DNA of 64,000 nt from Pseudomonas sp. Irchel 3H7 (GTDB taxonomy: Bacteria; Pseudomonadota; Gammaproteobacteria; Pseudomonadales; Pseudomonadaceae), in NCBI RefSeq assembly GCF_900187605.1, contig NZ_FYEA01000006.1:345944-409943 (forward strand), written 5' to 3'. The notes beneath the pieces are model-generated. The model was not told where the DNA came from and searched no databases. It worked only from the letters and a program-made list of their open reading frames with translations. The first letter of the stretch is position 1. Each line of letters opens with the position of its first letter. The position numbers and the translations under genes were made by a program. Shown one piece after another: positions 11,315-21,900 of the stretch.

Positions 11315-11938
11315 GTGGACGAGCAAAAAGCCCTGAGGGTCATGCGTGATTTGGTCGACGAGGGCCAATTGACCGACCCCGACAGCGCCCGTGGCAAATT
11401 GCTGCAAGTGGCCGCTCACCTGTTCCGTAACAAAGGCTATGAACGCACCACAGTGCGCGATCTGGCCGGCGCCGTCGGTATTCAGTCGGGAAGCATTTTT
11501 CATCACTTCAAAAGCAAGGATGAAATCCTCCGCGCGGTGATGGAAGAAACCATCCGCTACAACACTGCGTTGATGCGTGCTGCACTCGCCGATGCGGCTG
11601 ATGTGCGCGAGCGCGTGCTGGCACTGATCCGCTGCGAATTGCAGTCGATCATGGGCGGCAGCGGTGAAGCCATGGCGGTGCTGGTCTACGAATGGCGCTC
11701 GCTGTCCGAAGAGGGCCAGGCCAAAGTGCTGGCGTTGCGCGATGTTTACGAAGACATCTGGCTGCAAGTGCTGGGTGAAGCCAAAGACGCCGGATTTATT
11801 CGTGGCGATGTATTTATTACCCGACGTTTCCTCACCGGCGCACTGTCGTGGACGACCACATGGTTCCGTGCCGGCGGCAGTTTGAGCCTCGATCAGTTGG
11901 CCGACGAGGCGTTGATTCTGGTCCTTGAAGCGCGCTGA
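11315..11938 (+). CDS. atuR: TetR-family repressor AtuR
   Basis: 207 residues. A TetR N-terminal HTH lies at about residues 26-70 (LLQVAAHLFRNKGYERTTVRDLAGAVG, then SIFHHFKSKDEILRAV), followed by an all-helical ligand domain. It is divergent from atuA across a 184-base spacer with a matched pair of operators, as in P. aeruginosa, where AtuR represses the atu operon until terpenes are present. The start is GTG at 11315, with AGGAGAG about 7 bases upstream. An ATG nine codons later is the alternative start. Confidence 0.9.
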   Translation: MDEQKALRVMRDLVDEGQLTDPDSARGKLLQVAAHLFRNKGYERTTVRDLAGAVGIQSGSIFHHFKSKDEILRAVMEETIRYNTALMRAALADAADVRERVLALIRCELQSIMGGSGEAMAVLVYEWRSLSEEGQAKVLALRDVYEDIWLQVLGEAKDAGFIRGDVFITRRFLTGALSWTTTWFRAGGSLSLDQLADEALILVLEAR

Positions 11939-12030
11939 AGCACTTTCTATCCGGCCGGGAAACTGGCTAACTTGGCGAAACCGCCTAGCTTGAATGCATT
12001 GATCGGTATTTTTTCGGGGAGTGGGGTGTT

Positions 12031-12825
12031 TTGAAGTCTTCGCCAATTCGGACGGCCGCGGGTTTGATGCTCGCAGCGCTGGCTGCATTTTGGGTTTTGC
12101 CCGCTCAGGCAGCGCAACTGGTTCGGGTCGGCGCGGCGCATTTTCCGCCTTACACCATTCGCCCGGAGAACGGTGCCGACACAGGCCTCCTGCCGCAACT
12201 GGTCGAGGCCCTCAATCGTTTGCAAAGCGACTATCAGTTCGTCCTCGTGCCGACCTCGATTCCCCGGCGTTTCGGTGATTTCAAGCAGGGCCGGATCGAC
12301 ATGGCGATTTTCGAGAATCCTGATTGGGGCTGGAAAGACATTCCGCACACGGATGTCGACATGGGCCTCGAGGATGCGGAGATTTTCGTCGCGCAACGCG
12401 AGGACGGTCGTCAGCAGAACTACTTTGCCGACCTCACCGGCAAGCGCCTCGCGCTGTTCAGCGGTTATCACTACGAGTTCGCCAACTTCAACGCCGACCC
12501 CAAATTTCTTGCACAGAATTACAAGGCCACGCTGACCTATTCCCACGACAGCAATCTGCTGATGGTCCTTCGTAGTCGCGCCGATATCGCCTTGGTGACC
12601 CGTTCCTATCTGTTCGATTATCTGCTGCGTAACGAAAAGGTGCGCGACGAGTTGCTGGTGTCACAACGTATCGATCAGGTCTATCACCACTACGCGATTC
12701 TTCGCCCGACGGCGCCGATTACCGGTGCGGCGTTTGGCAAGCTGCTTAAGGGGCTGCGCGACAACGGTGAAATGCTGAAAATTTTCGAGCCGTACAAGAT
12801 TGCGGTGGTACCGGTGCCGAAGTAA
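12031..12825 (+). CDS. Periplasmic solute-binding protein, amino-acid type
   Basis: 264 residues with a Sec signal peptide: positive start MKSSPIRTA, hydrophobic core to about residue 26, AQA cleavage region. The mature part follows the bacterial extracellular solute-binding family 3 pattern: VRVGAAHFPPYTIRPENG, TGLLPQLVEALN and GRIDMAIFENPDWGW. No permease or ATPase gene is adjacent, so it may serve as an orphan receptor or as a partner encoded elsewhere. The start codon is TTG at 12031 after a purine-rich stretch. The ligand cannot be read from the sequence. Confidence 0.75.
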   Translation: MKSSPIRTAAGLMLAALAAFWVLPAQAAQLVRVGAAHFPPYTIRPENGADTGLLPQLVEALNRLQSDYQFVLVPTSIPRRFGDFKQGRIDMAIFENPDWGWKDIPHTDVDMGLEDAEIFVAQREDGRQQNYFADLTGKRLALFSGYHYEFANFNADPKFLAQNYKATLTYSHDSNLLMVLRSRADIALVTRSYLFDYLLRNEKVRDELLVSQRIDQVYHHYAILRPTAPITGAAFGKLLKGLRDNGEMLKIFEPYKIAVVPVPK

Positions 12826-12867
12826 CGGCGTGTCATGCCCATCCGTTGGTCGGATACTTGGCTGACC

Positions 12868-12883
12868 CTGTCAGATCTGACAG
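12868..12883. promoter_or_regulatory. Perfect 16-base palindrome CTGTCAGATCTGACAG
   Basis: An exact 16-base palindrome lies 80 bases before the start of the following unknown gene. It has no T-run, so it looks more like a protein-binding site than a terminator. A second small stem (CCGCTC/GAGCGG, 12925-12941) lies between it and the ribosome-binding site. The regulator is unknown. Confidence 0.5.
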
Positions 12884-12962
12884 TAGACGCCGTATTGGCT
12901 TCAGGTTTTGATTCCTTTCCACACCCGCTCTTTGTGAGCGGCTTGAGAAAAAGGAATTTGCC

Positions 12963-13799
12963 ATGTCCAATCCATCCCCGATTTCACTGCGTTGTGTGCC
13001 TGCTCCATTCGTAGAGCAAGCCAGCGGGAATGTCCTCACCTTGAACAAACCCGATGGTTCGACCGGCATTACAGTCGAAGTGTCGAGGTGGCCCTTTATG
13101 GCGCTCGGGCAACCGACGACGCTGCATGCCTGTGGTCAGACAAGCGATGGTTCGCCAATCATGTTGCGCATCGCCGATGCTGAACCATTGACGCAGCAGG
13201 AATTTGAGGAGGGCTGGCGCAGAACGATTGCGTGGGATGACCTGCAGGATCTGAAACACAACAGTCAACTGATGCTTATTTTTCAGCTGGCCCTGAATAA
13301 CGCGGGTTGTGATTGCCCACTGCTGTTTCCTCCGATCAGCCTCAAAGTGCGAGTTCCCTTCGAGGATCTGACGACCTTCTCCGACGCTGAAGAAGCGCCC
13401 TGGAACGGCTGGACAAAAGGCCCGGCTGCAATCGACCCGAGAGATCTGGTTGTCGCCAAGGACGGGGACATCTACGTTCTCAACAACCGCACGTACACCA
13501 ACGCATCGGCTGGCATTATTCTGGAAAAAAACTTCGCGAACCTTGAAGCCGGTACGCGTTATGAGTTCGGTCTACAGGTTCGTCGAACCAACACCAGCTC
13601 CAGTGTGCCGAGTCTGTCGCTTGCAGCAGGCACCCAGACCGTCACTGAAGCCAAGGATTTTCCAGCCATGACTTGGGAATCACTGGAGGGCACGTTTACT
13701 GCTGATTCTTCGCAGTGCACGTTGGCAATCATCAGTCATACGGCGAGTGGCAGCGGAAACGATTACGCAATCAAAAGGATCTGTGTCAGGTCTGTTTAG
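12963..13799 (+). CDS. Unknown Pseudomonas protein, possible C-terminal beta-sandwich
   Basis: 278 residues, no signal peptide or membrane segment. The N-terminal ~130 residues (MSNPSPISLRCVPAPFVEQA... GITVEVSRWPFMALGQP) resemble N-terminal modules of secreted or surface-associated Pseudomonas proteins of unknown role that I recognise only by style. The C-terminal ~140 residues (WNGWTKGPAAIDPRDL... YEFGLQVRRTNTSS... FTADSSQCTLAIISHTASGSGNDYAIKRICV) have the alternating pattern of a carbohydrate-binding-module-like jelly roll. AAAAAGGAA before the ATG fits a ribosome-binding site. Function is not known. Confidence 0.65.
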   Translation: MSNPSPISLRCVPAPFVEQASGNVLTLNKPDGSTGITVEVSRWPFMALGQPTTLHACGQTSDGSPIMLRIADAEPLTQQEFEEGWRRTIAWDDLQDLKHNSQLMLIFQLALNNAGCDCPLLFPPISLKVRVPFEDLTTFSDAEEAPWNGWTKGPAAIDPRDLVVAKDGDIYVLNNRTYTNASAGIILEKNFANLEAGTRYEFGLQVRRTNTSSSVPSLSLAAGTQTVTEAKDFPAMTWESLEGTFTADSSQCTLAIISHTASGSGNDYAIKRICVRSV

Positions 13800-13826
13800 T
13801 TTGAGAACATGGGGTTTGTCAGCTTC

Positions 13827-13876
13827 AGAGAGCCCCGCCAGCAAACAGCATCGTTAGATTGTTGGTGGGGATCTCT
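13827..13876 (+). terminator. Probable intrinsic terminator
   Basis: An imperfect stem pairs AGAGAGCCCCGCCAGC with TTGGTGGGGATCTCT, with a loop near 13845-13859, then AAATTTT. It closes the unknown gene and abuts the PvdS-type promoter of the next gene. Confidence 0.55.
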
Positions 13877-13899
13877 AAATTTTCCGGGCGCGATCACGT
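13876..13899 (+). promoter_or_regulatory. PvdS-dependent promoter (iron-starvation box) of the pvdY-like gene
   Basis: TAAAT at 13876-13880 and CGT at 13897-13899 are separated by exactly 16 bases, the full consensus for PvdS (ECF sigma) promoters. It lies 41 bases before the start of the acetyltransferase gene, which should therefore be induced by iron starvation. Confidence 0.85.
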
Positions 13900-13939
13900 T
13901 CCAGCATTTAACTGTCGACGATTATCGTGAGCCCGACCC

Positions 13940-14953
13940 ATGTCCAATCTGAATGACCTGACTGCCCTGGCCTTGCCTTCGGGCAGCCAACTGATCGCTG
14001 ATGCCACCGAAAGCCGTCTGAGCCTGAGCCTGGACGGGCAACCGCTGATCCGCTTGCGCCTCGATCGAGAGGTCAAGGGGCCGATCCAGATCGATGAGCG
14101 CTTTGCGCTGCCGCCCGGGCAGGCGTTATGGGCGGCCTGTTACTGGCTGTTCGCGCGGGATCCGGCGTGCCAGCAATTGACTTGGCAACTGGATCAGCCG
14201 CCGACCGAAGCCTTGCTCAGTGGCTTGTTGATGAATACCGAAGTGGCTGGCGAATATCGCTGTGAACGCGCGCTGTTCTGGCAATTGCCGCAACCGTGGC
14301 TCGGTACTTCGTTGACTGGCAGCTACCCGCAGCAAATGGTCATTAGCCAAGGCAAACGTCATCCACTGCGCCCGGTGAAGCCACGGGGTGAGGTGTATCG
14401 GCGTTTCGATGCGCGTCTTGGTGCGTGGATTTCCCTGCGCACGGTCGAGATCGAAGAAGACCTGCCGCGCTTCAACCGCTGGCAGAACAGCCCGCGCGTT
14501 GCCAGTTTCTGGCAGGAAGAGGGCAGCCTCGAGAAGCACCGCGAATACCTGAGCAAGCTCGATGCCGATCCGCACACGCTGACCTTGATCGGCTGTTTCG
14601 ATGATCAGCCGTTTGCCTATTTCGAAGCCTACTGGGCCAAGGAAGACCGGATTGCGCCGTTCTACGATGCCGACAATTACGATCGCGGCATTCACATGCT
14701 GGTGGGCGAGGAGGATCACCGTGGCCCGCACAAAGTGGCGAGCTGGCTATCGGCGCTGGTGCATTACCTGTTTCTCGATGATCCGCGCACTCAGCGTGTG
14801 GTCGCTGAGCCTCGGGCCGACAACGCGAAGATGATCGGCCACATGCAGAATCAGTGTTTCCACTGTGAGAAGGAGTTCGACTTTCCGCACAAGCGCGCGG
14901 CGCTGATGATGCTGGGGCGTGAGCGGTTTTTTGATCGGTGCAAATTGGCCTGA
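13940..14953 (+). CDS. pvdY: GNAT acetyltransferase, siderophore type (PvdY-like)
   Basis: 337 residues. The C-terminal ~170 residues form an IucB/RhbD-type GNAT domain: LPRFNRWQNSPRVASFW, FAYFEAYWAKEDRIAPFY, GEEDHRGPHKVASWL and RVVAEPRADNAKM, as in enzymes that acylate hydroxylated siderophore amines. The N-terminal half is a siderophore-acetyltransferase extension. Its perfect PvdS box and its place convergent with pvdS match the gene called pvdY next to pvdS in other pseudomonads. The symbol rests on that position, recalled rather than searched. The acyl acceptor is not known. Confidence 0.7.
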   Translation: MSNLNDLTALALPSGSQLIADATESRLSLSLDGQPLIRLRLDREVKGPIQIDERFALPPGQALWAACYWLFARDPACQQLTWQLDQPPTEALLSGLLMNTEVAGEYRCERALFWQLPQPWLGTSLTGSYPQQMVISQGKRHPLRPVKPRGEVYRRFDARLGAWISLRTVEIEEDLPRFNRWQNSPRVASFWQEEGSLEKHREYLSKLDADPHTLTLIGCFDDQPFAYFEAYWAKEDRIAPFYDADNYDRGIHMLVGEEDHRGPHKVASWLSALVHYLFLDDPRTQRVVAEPRADNAKMIGHMQNQCFHCEKEFDFPHKRAALMMLGRERFFDRCKLA

Positions 14954-14967
14954 GGTGATTTAAAAGC

Positions 14968-15044
14968 AAAAGATCGCAGCCTTCGGCAGCTCCTACAGAG
15001 GAATGCATTTCCATGTGAGAGCTGCCGAAGGCTGCGATCTTTTT
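14968..15044. repeat. REP inverted pair, GATCGCAGCC family
   Basis: Arms 14968-14993 (AAAAGATCGCAGCCTTCGGC...) and 15018-15044 (the complement, ending in a T-run) face each other between the convergent pvdY-like gene and pvdS. The A-rich and T-rich ends mean it can also act as a two-way terminator. Confidence 0.85.
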
Positions 15045-15061
15045 TATCTGGCGACGCGGTC

Positions 15062-15616
15062 TTAACGACGACCGGCAATCGCCGCATCCTGACGGCTGCC
15101 CGAGACCTTGCGGCAGTGCACCAGCGCATCACGAATCATGAAGTTGACCAGGGTTGGCGAAACGCCGAGCTCCTTGGCGATGTCCTTTTGCGGCACGCCA
15201 TGCAGGCGGTACATCTCGAATGCATAGCGCGTGCGGCTGGGCAGTTCGGTCAGCGCGTCGGCGATGTTTTCCAGGGTCGAGAAGTTGATGTGCGAGGTTT
15301 CCGGCGAAGCACCTTGAATAACCACGTTCAGCCCTTCCTCTTCAGGGCCGGAGTACTTCTGCTCAAGCGCCTGTTTGCGGTAGTGATCGATGGCCAGGTT
15401 GCGCACGATCTGGAACAGATAGCTCAGTTGCGCCTTGATCGACGACGTGATTGGTGGCGCCGATTGCAGTCGGAAAAACGCATCCTGCACCACATCTTCG
15501 GCGCGCGACCGGCAGCCGGTAATACGGGCTGCAATCTTGACCAGAATCAGTCGATTGTCGACGAATGCCTGAAGTAGCGGTGAATCGCACTTGCTTGTGG
15601 ATACTTGTTCCGTCAT
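15062..15616 (-). CDS. pvdS: Iron-starvation ECF sigma factor PvdS
   Basis: 184 residues. Region 2 reads ILVKIAARITGCRSRAEDVV, then QDAFFRLQ and YLFQIVRNLAIDHYRKQ; region 4 reads LPSRTRYAFEMYRLHGVPQKDIAKELGVS. The match to PvdS of fluorescent pseudomonads is strong. PvdS directs RNA polymerase to pyoverdine genes, is held by the anti-sigma factor FpvR, and is freed when ferripyoverdine binds FpvA. The ATG at 15616 is chosen over a GTG three codons earlier because AAGGTG lies eight bases upstream. Its promoter carries a Fur box. It is divergent from pvdL. Confidence 0.95.
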   Translation of the reverse strand: MTEQVSTSKCDSPLLQAFVDNRLILVKIAARITGCRSRAEDVVQDAFFRLQSAPPITSSIKAQLSYLFQIVRNLAIDHYRKQALEQKYSGPEEEGLNVVIQGASPETSHINFSTLENIADALTELPSRTRYAFEMYRLHGVPQKDIAKELGVSPTLVNFMIRDALVHCRKVSGSRQDAAIAGRR

Positions 15617-15688
15617 GGAAATCACCTTGCTGCCAAATAGGTTAGTGGGACGCCTGGGGACGAGGCCGTCCTACACATCGAGCGACAA

Positions 15689-15715
15689 ATTATGTTGAAT
15701 GATAATGATTGTCAA
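15689..15715 (-). promoter_or_regulatory. pvdS promoter with overlapping Fur box
   Basis: On the minus strand a perfect -35 TTGACA (15710-15715) and CATAAT (15689-15694) flank TGATAATGATTGTCA at 15700-15714. That sequence differs by one base from the 7-1-7 Fur consensus TGATAATnATTATCA. Fur with iron should sit on the promoter and shut off pvdS. The 15-base spacer is shorter than ideal. Confidence 0.88.
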
Positions 15716-15808
15716 TTGAGAAAGAGAAGTAATGCGCCACAAAGGTGCGATGTGAGAACTGCGACACGCCGCCACACCCCGGCCCCATTGGCGATCCAGC
15801 CTGCCGAC

Positions 15809-15832
15809 TAATTATTTCAAGACGTCATCCGT
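15809..15832 (+). promoter_or_regulatory. PvdS-dependent promoter (iron-starvation box) of pvdL
   Basis: TAATT at 15809-15813 and CGT at 15830-15832 with exactly 16 bases between: one mismatch to TAAAT-N16-CGT. It faces pvdL with a leader of about 150 bases, as expected for a pyoverdine NRPS gene. Confidence 0.8.
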
Positions 15833-15985
15833 TCTCATTGGTGAATGGTTCCGGGTGCACGACCCCGGCCAGACAGCATTCCAGCGCCTTGCGCGGTCGG
15901 CACAGACCGCGCCCAGCAGGCCCTTCGCGGGGCGTGACGCAGCAACCCGATTCCATTAGCAAGCCGAATTCAGGCAGGAAACCTC

Positions 15986-18900
15986 ATGACCGACGCGTTC
16001 GAACTCCCCAGCACCCTGGTCCAAGCCCTTCAGCGCCGCGCGGCCCTGACGCCGGATCGACTGGCCTTGCGTTTTCTTGCCGAAAGCGAAGAGCAGGCTG
16101 TGGTACTCAGTTATCGCGAACTGGATGAGCGCGCGCGAACTATTGCGGCCGCATTGCAGGTCGAAGCCGAATTCGGCGACCGCGCGGTGCTGTTGTTTCC
16201 CAGCGGCCCGGATTACGTCGCGGCCTTCTTTGGATGCTTGTACGCCGGCGTGATCGCGGTGCCGGCTTATCCGCCGGAATCTGCGCGGCGTCATCACCAG
16301 GAGCGGTTGCTGTCGATCATTGCCGACGCCGAACCGCGTCTGCTACTGACCAGCGCCGACTTGCGCGACGCCTTGCAGCAGATCGAAGGCGCGCCGCCGT
16401 TGCTGTGTGTCGACACTCTCGACCGCACGCAGGCCGAAAGCTGGGTTGAACCGAGCTTGCCGCAAGACCATATCGCTTTCCTGCAATACACCTCCGGCTC
16501 CACCGCGTTGCCCAAAGGTGTGCAGGTCAGCCACGGCAATCTGGTCGCCAATGAACTGTTGATCCGTCACGGTTTCGGCATCGATGTAAATCCGGACGAC
16601 GTGATCGTCAGCTGGCTGCCGCTGTATCACGACATGGGTCTGATCGGCGGTCTGTTGCAGCCGATTTTCAGCGGCGTACCGTGCATCCTGATGTCGCCAG
16701 CGTACTTCCTCGGCCGGCCTTTGCGCTGGCTGGAAGCGATCAGCCAATACGGCGGCACCATCAGCGGCGGGCCCGACTTCGCCTATCGCTTGTGCAGCGA
16801 GCGGGTCAGTGAGTCGGCACTCGAACGCCTCGACCTGAGCCGCTGGCGCGTGGCCTATTCCGGCTCCGAGCCGATCCGTCTCGACACCCTCGAGCGCTTC
16901 GCCGAGAAGTTCACTGCGTGCGGCTTCAGCGCAGACAGTTTCATGGCCTCGTACGGTCTGGCCGAAGCGACGCTATTCGTCGCCGGCACCCCGCGCGGCA
17001 CCGGCATCCCGGCACTGCGCGTGGACGATCAGGCGCTGGCGCAAAACCGTGCGGAGCCGGGTGAGGGCAGCCCGATCATGAGCTGCGGCATCAGCCAGCC
17101 GGAACACGCCGTGCTGATCGTCGAACCCAATACCCTCGAAGCGCTGGCCGACAATGCTGTCGGCGAAGTCTGGGCTACGGGTCCGAGCATCGCCCTCGGC
17201 TATTGGCGCAACCCGGAAGCCAGCGCCAAGACGTTTGTCCAGCATGCCGGCCGCACCTGGCTGCGCACCGGTGACCTGGGCTTCGTCCGCAACGGCGAAC
17301 TGTTCATCACCGGGCGCCTGAAAGACATGCTCATCGTGCGCGGCCACAACCTCTATCCGCAGGACATCGAGAAGACCGTCGAGAACGAAGTGGAAGTGGT
17401 GCGCAAGGGCCGCGTCGCTGCATTCGCGATCAATCAGAATGGCGAAGAAGGCATCGGCATCGCCGCGGAAATCAGCCGCAGCGTGCAAAAAATCCTGCCG
17501 CCGGAAGCCTTGATCAAAGCGATCCGCCAAGCGGTAGCCGAGGCGTATCAGGAGGCACCAAGCGTTGTTGTACTGCTCAATCCAGGCGCCTTGCCGAAAA
17601 CCTCCAGCGGCAAATTACAGCGTTCGGCGTGCCGCAATCGTCTGGCCGATGGCAGCCTCGACAGCTACGCGGTGTTCCCGTCGACCACAGCCGAAACCGC
17701 AGAGTCGGCCACCAGCGCCTCCGAACTCGAAGCGTTGATCGGCAACATCTGGGCCGAACAACTCAACGTCAAACAGGTCAACGCCGACGATCACTTCTTC
17801 CTGCTCGGCGGCAACTCGATCGCCGCCACGCAAGTGATTGCCCGGGTTCGCGAAGAACTCAGCCTTGAGCTGAGCCTGCGTCTGCTCTTCGAAGCCCCGA
17901 CACTGTCGGCATTCGCTGCTGCCGTGGCGCAACAGCAACAGGACGGCGGCAGCGCCCAAGGCGCAATCATTGCGTTGTCGCGCTCCGAGCCAATGCCACA
18001 ATCGCTGGCGCAAAACCGTCTGTGGATCACCTGGCAGCTAGACCCGCAGAGCAGCGCCTACAACATTCCCGGTGCCCTGCGTTTACGCGGCGAACTGGAC
18101 GAAGACGCCTTGCGCACTAGTTTCCAGCAACTGATCGAACGCCATGAATCGCTGCGCACGCGTTTCTTTGAGCGCGACGGCGTGGCCCTGCAACAAGTCG
18201 CTGCCGCCGCCGAATTCAATCTGCAACTGATCGACATCAGCGACCTGCCGGCCCATGAGCGCGAGGCCCGTGCGCAACAAATCCGCGAAGATGAAGCGCG
18301 CACCCAGTTCGACCTGGAGAAAGGCCCGCTGCTGTGGGTGACGCTGGTGCGTCTCGACGACGAAGATCACCAACTGCTGGTGACGCTGCACCACATCATC
18401 GCCGACGGCTGGTCGCTGAACGTATTGATCGACGAATTTTCGCGCCTGTACGCCGCCGCTTCGCAGGGCGCGACCGCGACCCTTGCGCCGCTGCCAACTC
18501 AGTACGCCGACTACGGCAGTTGGCAGCGCCAATGGCTGGCGCAGGGCGAGGGCGAGCGGCAACTGGCGTACTGGAAAACGCAGTTGGGTGACGAACATCC
18601 GACCCTGGAACTGGCCACTGATCATCCGCGCTCGACCCAACAAAACCACAGTGCCGCGCGCCACACCGTGCGTTTGGGCGCGCACCTCAGCGAGGCGATC
18701 CGCAACACCGCGCAAGCGCAACAAGCGACGCCGTTCATGCTGCTGCTCTCGGCATTCCAGAGCCTGCTGCATCGCTACAGCGGTCAGCGCGACATTCGCA
18801 TCGGCGTACCCAACGCCAACCGTCCGCGCCTGGAAACCCAAGGCTTGATCGGTTTCTTCATCAACACCCAAGTGCTGCGTGCGCAAATCGATTCGCGCCT

Positions 18901-21900
18901 GTCGTTTGTCGAGCTGCTGGCCCAGACCCGTCAAGCCGCACTCGGTGCGCAAGCGAATCAGGATCTGCCCTTCGAACAACTGCTCGAAGCCTTCCCACAG
19001 GCCCGTGAACAAGGCTTGTTCCAGGTCATGTTCAACCATCAGCAACGCGACCCGAGCGCACTCAAGCGTCTGCCGGGTCTGCTCGCCGAAGAACTGCCGT
19101 GGCACAGCCGCGAAGCCAAGTTCGACCTGCAACTGCACAGCGAAGAAGACCGTAACGGTCGCCTGACGCTGTCGTTCGACTACGCCAGTGAACTGTTCGA
19201 TTCGGCCACCATCGAGCGTCTGGCCGAACACTTCAGCAACCTGTTGCGCGAAGTCTGCGAACGCCCGGAGCAAGCCATCGGCGACCTGCAGCTGTTGACC
19301 GTCGGCGAACACGACCAGCAAAAAAACTGGAGCGTCGCACCGTGCACCCCGGCGCAACAATGGCTGCCGGAACGGCTCAACGAACAGGTGCGCAAAACCC
19401 CGGAACGCACCGCGCTGGTGTGGGACGGTGGCAGCCTCGACTTCGCCGAACTGCACACGCAGGCCAACCGCCTCGCGCACTACCTGCGCGACAAAGGCGT
19501 CGGCCCGGACGTTTGCGTGGCCATCGCCGCCGAGCGTTCGCCGCAACTGTTGATCGGTCTGTTGGCGATCATCAAGGCCGGTGGCGCCTATGTGCCGCTG
19601 GACCCGGATTACCCGGCTGATCGTCTCGCCTACATGCTCAGCGACAGCGGCGTCGAACTGCTGCTGACTCAGACCGAATTGCTCGAGCGTTTGCCGGCCA
19701 GCGACGGCGTCAGCGTGATCGCCATGGATGCGTTGCACCTGGAAAACTGGCCGAGCCAGGCGCCAGGTCTGCACCTGCACGGCGACAACCTCGCCTACGT
19801 GATCTACACCTCGGGTTCCACCGGCCAACCGAAAGGCGTCGGCAATACCCACGCAGCACTGGCCGAGCGCCTGCAATGGATGCAGAACGCTTACGCGCTC
19901 GATGAAACGGATGTGCTGATGCAAAAAGCGCCGATCAGTTTCGACGTGTCGGTGTGGGAATGCTTCTGGCCGCTGATCACTGGCGCGCGTCTGCTGATCG
20001 CCGGCGCCGGTGCACACCGCGATCCGCATCGCATTGCGCAGCTTGTTCAGGCCTATGGCGTGACCACGCTGCACTTTGTGCCGCCACTGCTCTCGCTGTT
20101 CATCGACGAACCGCTGAGCGCCGAATGCACCAGCCTGCGCCGGGTATTCTCCGGTGGTGAAGCGCTGCCCGCCGAACTGCGCAACCGCGTGTTGGCGCAA
20201 CTGCCGGCGGTGCAATTGCACAACCGTTACGGCCCGACCGAAACCGCAATCAACGTCACCCACTGGCATTGCACCCCTGCCGATGGCGAACGTTCACCGA
20301 TCGGTCGTCCGTTGGGCAACGTGATTTGCCGCGTGCTCGACGCCGATCTCAATCCGGTGCCGGCCGGCGTGCCGGGTGAGCTGTGCATCAGCGGTATCGG
20401 TCTGGCTCGCGGTTACCTTGGCCGTCCATCGTTGACCGCGGAACGTTTTGTGGTCGATCCGCTGGGCGAGCAGGGCGCACGTTTGTACCGCACCGGCGAC
20501 CGCGCGCGCTGGACGTCCGACGGCGTGATCGAATACCTCGGCCGTCTCGACCAGCAAGTCAAACTGCGTGGTTTCCGCGTCGAACCGGAAGAAATCGAAG
20601 CGCGTCTGCTTGCCCAGAACGGCGTCGCCCAAGCCGTGGTGCTAGTGCGCGAAACCGCTGCCGGCGCGCAGCTGATCGGTTACTTCACCGCGACCGATGC
20701 CAGTGAACATCCTGACGAGCAAAGCGCTCGCCTGAAAACCGCGCTGGCCGCCGAGCTGCCGGAATACATGGTCCCGGCGCAACTGATGCGTTTGGACGCA
20801 ATGCCTCTGAGCCCGAGCGGCAAACTCGACCGCCGTGCCTTGCCGGAGCCGCAATGGCAAGTACGTGAACACGTCGAGCCGGTGACTGCACTGCAACAGC
20901 AGATCGCCGCGATCTGGCGCGAAGTGCTCGGTCTGGCGCAAGTTGGCCTGCGCGACGACTTCTTCGCCCTCGGCGGTCACTCGCTGCTGGCCACGCAAAT
21001 CATCTCGCGCACCCGTCAGGCCTGCGACGTCGAACTGCCGTTGCGCGCCTTGTTCGAGCACAGCGAGCTGGCTGATTTCGCCGAGCAGATCCGCCTGATC
21101 CAGGCCAGCGGCCGCACCAACAAACAGCCGCCGATCGACAAGGTCGATCGCAGCCAACCGGTGCCCTTGTCGTACTCGCAACAGCGCATGTGGTTCCTCT
21201 GGCAGATGGAGCCGGACAGCCCGGCGTACAACGTCGGCGGCATGGCGCGTCTGCGTGGCGTGTTGCATGTCGAGCGTTTCGAAGCCGCGTTGCAAGCGTT
21301 GATCCTGCGTCACGAAACCCTGCGCACCACCTTCCCGAGCGTCGACGGCGTCGCCCGCCAACAGGTGCATGCCGAAACCGGCGTACGCATGGGCTGGAAG
21401 GATTTCTCAAAACTTTCCGCCGATGTGCGCGAGCAAAAGGTTCAGCAATTCGCCGACGAAGAAGCGCATCTGCCGTTCGATCTGGAGACCGGCCCGCTGC
21501 TGCGTGCCTGCCTGGTGAAAACCGCCGAGCAGGAGCATTACTTTGTCCTGACTCTGCACCACATCGTCACCGAAGGCTGGGCGATGGATATTTTCGCCCG
21601 CGAACTCAGTGCGCTGTACGAAGCGTTTGTCGATGACCGTGATTCGCCGCTTGAGCCGCTGCCCGTGCAGTACCTCGATTACAGCGTCTGGCAGCGCAAC
21701 TGGCTGGAATCCGGCGAGCGTCAGCGCCAACTCGACTACTGGACCGCGCAACTCGGTCGTGAACATCCGTTGCTGGAATTGCCGGGCGATCGTCCGCGTC
21801 CGCCGGTACAAAGCCATCAGGGCGAACTGTTCCGTTTCGACCTCAGCGACGACCTCGCCGCGCGGGTTCGTGCGTTCAACGCGCAAAACGGTCTGACCCT

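Larger units (their letters stand above)
15617..15985. other. pvdS-pvdL divergent regulatory spacer
   Basis: The 369-base gap between the divergent pvdS and pvdL start codons holds the Fur-controlled pvdS promoter and the PvdS-dependent pvdL promoter, listed separately. The remainder shows no further gene or clear RNA structure. The pvdL leader after its CGT box is about 150 bases, long for a bacterial 5' leader. Confidence 0.7.

Noticed and set aside
18083..20269. Long open frame (728 codons) on the minus strand inside pvdL
   Set aside because: It is antisense to conserved NRPS domains; long antisense frames are common in GC-rich DNA with strong codon bias. The protein has no recognisable domain.
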